The notes under the pieces were generated by a model, which had not been told where the DNA came from, made no database searches, and saw nothing but the letters and a program-made list of their open reading frames with translations. Position numbers and translations under genes: made by a program. DNA of 64,000 nt from Sulfitobacter albidus (GTDB lineage Bacteria > Pseudomonadota > Alphaproteobacteria > Rhodobacterales > Rhodobacteraceae): the NCBI RefSeq assembly GCF_018200035.1, contig NZ_CP073582.1, positions 1 through 64,000 of the forward strand, in the 5' to 3' direction. Shown piece after piece: positions 62,063-64,000 of this stretch (its first letter is position 1; each line of letters starts with the position of its first letter).

Positions 62063-63802
62063 ATGACGCTGGTGCGGTCCCTTGTGTTCGTTGCTTTGGC
62101 GGCGGCGCTTGCGTGGGGGGGCGCGCAGGGGGTCGTGATCAGCAGGGCGCAGACCGAGCTGGATCAGACCTTGCTTCTGACGACCCGCGCGGTCGAGACC
62201 GAGGTCGAGCGTCTGCGCGCTTTGCCGGATGTCGCGGCCGAAGACGTGCGCGTGCGTGATGCGCTCGCCGGGCAGGGCGCGCTTCAGGCGGCCAACCACT
62301 ATCTTGAAACGGTTGCGGTGCACGCACAGGCGGGTGAGCTATTTTTGATCGATGCGCAGGGCGACACGATCGCATCGTCGAATTGGAACCGTCCGGGAAG
62401 TTTCGTTGGCCAGAACTATGCCTTCAGACCATATTTTCAGGATGCGATGGCGCAGGGAAAGGGGCAATTCTATGCCATCGGGGTCACGACGGGTGTGCCG
62501 GGCTACTTCCTGTCGACACGGATCGACGTTGGCGACGCGCGCGGCGTGTTGGTCGTAAAACTTGATCTCCGTCCAATCGAGGAAATCTGGCGCGTGGCCG
62601 AAGCGGACGTCGCGCTGGCGGATGAGAACGGTGTCGTGTTCCTCTCCGCGCGGCCCGATTGGCAATACCGCGCCCTGACGCATTTGCAGCCGGATCAACT
62701 GGCCCGGATCGAGGCCACGCGGGCCTATAGCGGCATCGTCCTTGCTGGGGCGGAGCCATTGGCGCAAGCGGCGCCAGACGGCGGAAGCGTCGGCGGCGAT
62801 GGTTGGATTGCGCGCGTGGCAACGATGCCCAGCACTGGCTGGCAGGTGATCGCGGCACGCTCCACGGCGGGGCTGCAAGCGCTTTCCATCGGGGCGGCAA
62901 TCCTGGCCGCTCTTGCAACGCTTGCGCTTGCCGCCGCGCTGAAGGCGTGGGATCAGCGCCGGCAGCTCGTTGCATTGCGCCTGCAACAGTCAGAAAAGCT
63001 TGAATCAATGGTCGTTGCCCGCACGGCCGACCTTGCCCGCGAAGTCGAGGCGCGTGCGCAGGTCGAAGTGGATCTGCGCGCAGCACAGGAAGCGTTGGTG
63101 CATACCGAGAAAATGGCCGCGCTTGGACGCATGTCCGCCGCGATTGTGCATGAAATAAGCCAGCCCCTTGCGGCCATGGAGGCGACGTTGTCGGCTGCAG
63201 AGCTGGGGCTGCGCGGGGACGACACCGCGACGGCCACGCGTTTGCACAAGGCCAAGGGGCTGATCCGCCGGATGCAGCGCACCACAAAACACCTCAAGAG
63301 CTTTGCGCGAAAGGACGGGGTAGAGCGATCGCTGATCGATCTGAGCGTGCCCGTGGTTTCCGCGCTTGAGCTCGTCGCCCCGCGCGCCCGCGATGTGGGC
63401 GTCATGCCCGTGTTCGAGGCTCCCGAAGGCAAAATCAAGGTGTTGGCGGGCACGATCAGGATCGAACAGGTGGTTGCCAATCTGTTGCTGAACGCGCTCG
63501 ACGCGGTTGCGGATGTCTCCGGCGCCGCCATCACCGTGCGACTTGAAACCGAGGGTGGGCTGGCCTGCCTGAGCGTCGAAGACACCGGGAAAGGCATTGC
63601 GCAGAACGATCTGCCGCATGTGGCTGAACCCTTCTTTTCGACGAAGCTGACGGGCGAAAGCCTTGGCCTTGGCCTTGCGATCTGCAAGGCGATCCTCTCT
63701 GATTTCAACGGCACGCTCGATATCCGCTCGGCCCCGGGCAGCGGGACTCGGGTGAGTGTCACGATGCCGTTGGCCGTCGCGACCGGCGCAGAGGCGGCAT
63801 GA
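62063..63802 (+). CDS. DctB-like sensor histidine kinase
   Basis: A 579-residue kinase. Residues about 5-25 and 275-295 are membrane segments around a periplasmic dCache-type sensor (FLIDAQGDTIASSNWNRPGS; YAIGVTTGVPGYFLSTRID). A coiled-coil linker leads to the H-box VHEISQPLAAMEATL (His363), the N-box ANLLLNALDAV and G-boxes EDTGKGI and GLGLAI. ATG 62063 is chosen. It overlaps the response regulator and likely senses a substrate of the TRAP system or a dicarboxylate. Confidence 0.9.
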   Translation: MTLVRSLVFVALAAALAWGGAQGVVISRAQTELDQTLLLTTRAVETEVERLRALPDVAAEDVRVRDALAGQGALQAANHYLETVAVHAQAGELFLIDAQGDTIASSNWNRPGSFVGQNYAFRPYFQDAMAQGKGQFYAIGVTTGVPGYFLSTRIDVGDARGVLVVKLDLRPIEEIWRVAEADVALADENGVVFLSARPDWQYRALTHLQPDQLARIEATRAYSGIVLAGAEPLAQAAPDGGSVGGDGWIARVATMPSTGWQVIAARSTAGLQALSIGAAILAALATLALAAALKAWDQRRQLVALRLQQSEKLESMVVARTADLAREVEARAQVEVDLRAAQEALVHTEKMAALGRMSAAIVHEISQPLAAMEATLSAAELGLRGDDTATATRLHKAKGLIRRMQRTTKHLKSFARKDGVERSLIDLSVPVVSALELVAPRARDVGVMPVFEAPEGKIKVLAGTIRIEQVVANLLLNALDAVADVSGAAITVRLETEGGLACLSVEDTGKGIAQNDLPHVAEPFFSTKLTGESLGLGLAICKAILSDFNGTLDIRSAPGSGTRVSVTMPLAVATGAEAA

Positions 63803-64000
63803 CCGGCAGTGTCTTCATCGTCGATGACGATGCCGATCACCTGTCGGCACTTGCTGATCTGGTCGAGACCTCCGGTTATACAGTTGAGACCTTTCAATCG
63901 GCGGCGGCGGCGCTGGACGCGATGGCCCTGCCGCCGGATCTGGTGATCAGCGACCTGCGGATGCCGGGGATGGACGGGATCGCGTTTCTCAAGGTCCTGC
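63799..64000 (+). CDS. DctD-like response regulator, 3'-truncated
   Basis: The first 67 residues of a receiver domain: acidic pocket VDDDAD (Asp9-Asp11) and the phosphoacceptor Asp52 in LVISDLRMPGMDG. It starts inside the kinase stop (ATGA) and runs off the window. The output domain cannot be seen; a sigma-54 activator of the DctD type is probable next to a DctB-like kinase. Confidence 0.85.
   Translation, partial: MTGSVFIVDDDADHLSALADLVETSGYTVETFQSAAAALDAMALPPDLVISDLRMPGMDGIAFLKVL

Noticed and set aside
1..64000. CRISPR arrays, insertion sequences, integrases, tRNA or rRNA genes
   Set aside because: I saw no regularly spaced repeats, transposase or recombinase motifs, or RNA gene signatures, but a structural RNA search was not possible.

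Overview
The window looks like a stretch of an extrachromosomal replicon (plasmid or chromid) from a marine-type alphaproteobacterium of the Rhodobacterales/Roseobacter group. The reasons are a small replication protein carrying a DnaA domain-I-like C-terminus (3047-3739, minus) beside a parA-parB pair (4133-6506), high GC, dense operons joined by 4-base ATGA/GTGA overlaps, a perfect Irr-type iron box, RirA-like boxes, and NADH dehydrogenase-SelD and TAXI-TRAP arrangements of the kind I associate with roseobacters. I see no rRNA, tRNA, insertion sequence, prophage or CRISPR array. Nearly everything outside the replication module is catabolic or transport cargo.

Layout. 1-3050: two Gfo/Idh/MocA oxidoreductases and mannonate dehydratase uxuA. 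3047-6532: DnaA-like initiator, a repeat-rich 393-bp control region, parA, parB, and two palindromes proposed as parS sites. 6529-11400: sugar-acid cluster (FadR-type GntR, mandelate-racemase-type enolase, Zn alcohol dehydrogenase, KduD-like SDR) and a UDP-glucuronate 4-epimerase. 11440-18636: homogentisate pathway (MarR, hmgA, a small membrane protein, fahA, MBL protein, orphan membrane protein, FAD hydroxylase, DUF2783, maiA). 18633-21788: a 1051-residue self-sufficient, B12-type reductive dehalogenase fused to its own flavin/2Fe-2S reductase. 21965-29016: iron and selenium genes (fbpB, selD fusion, selU, dps, DUF1289, fbpA). 29281-42617: an alpha/beta-galactoside regulon (IclR, ABC transporter, GH36, GH42) plus a De Ley-Doudoroff-type galactose route and an unexpected kynureninase-like enzyme. 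42687-47705: two aminotransferases, SDR, pirin, MBL lactonase-like protein. 47797-52385: dimethylglycine-dehydrogenase-like protein, MttB-family methyltransferase, TetR. 52482-58413: homoprotocatechuate meta-cleavage operon with an embedded aromatic amino acid decarboxylase. 58620-64000: TAXI-TRAP transporter and a DctB/DctD-like two-component pair cut by the window end.

The genes converge on funnelling plant- or alga-derived substrates (hexuronates, galactosides, aromatic amino acids, methylated amines, possibly halogenated phenols) into central metabolism, with two aromatic ring-cleavage routes (homogentisate and homoprotocatechuate).

Ten genes carry a single apparent 1-base deletion, and each is repaired by adding one base to a G or C run. 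This regularity argues for homopolymer under-calling in the sequence rather than pseudogene formation, so I annotate those genes across the shift.
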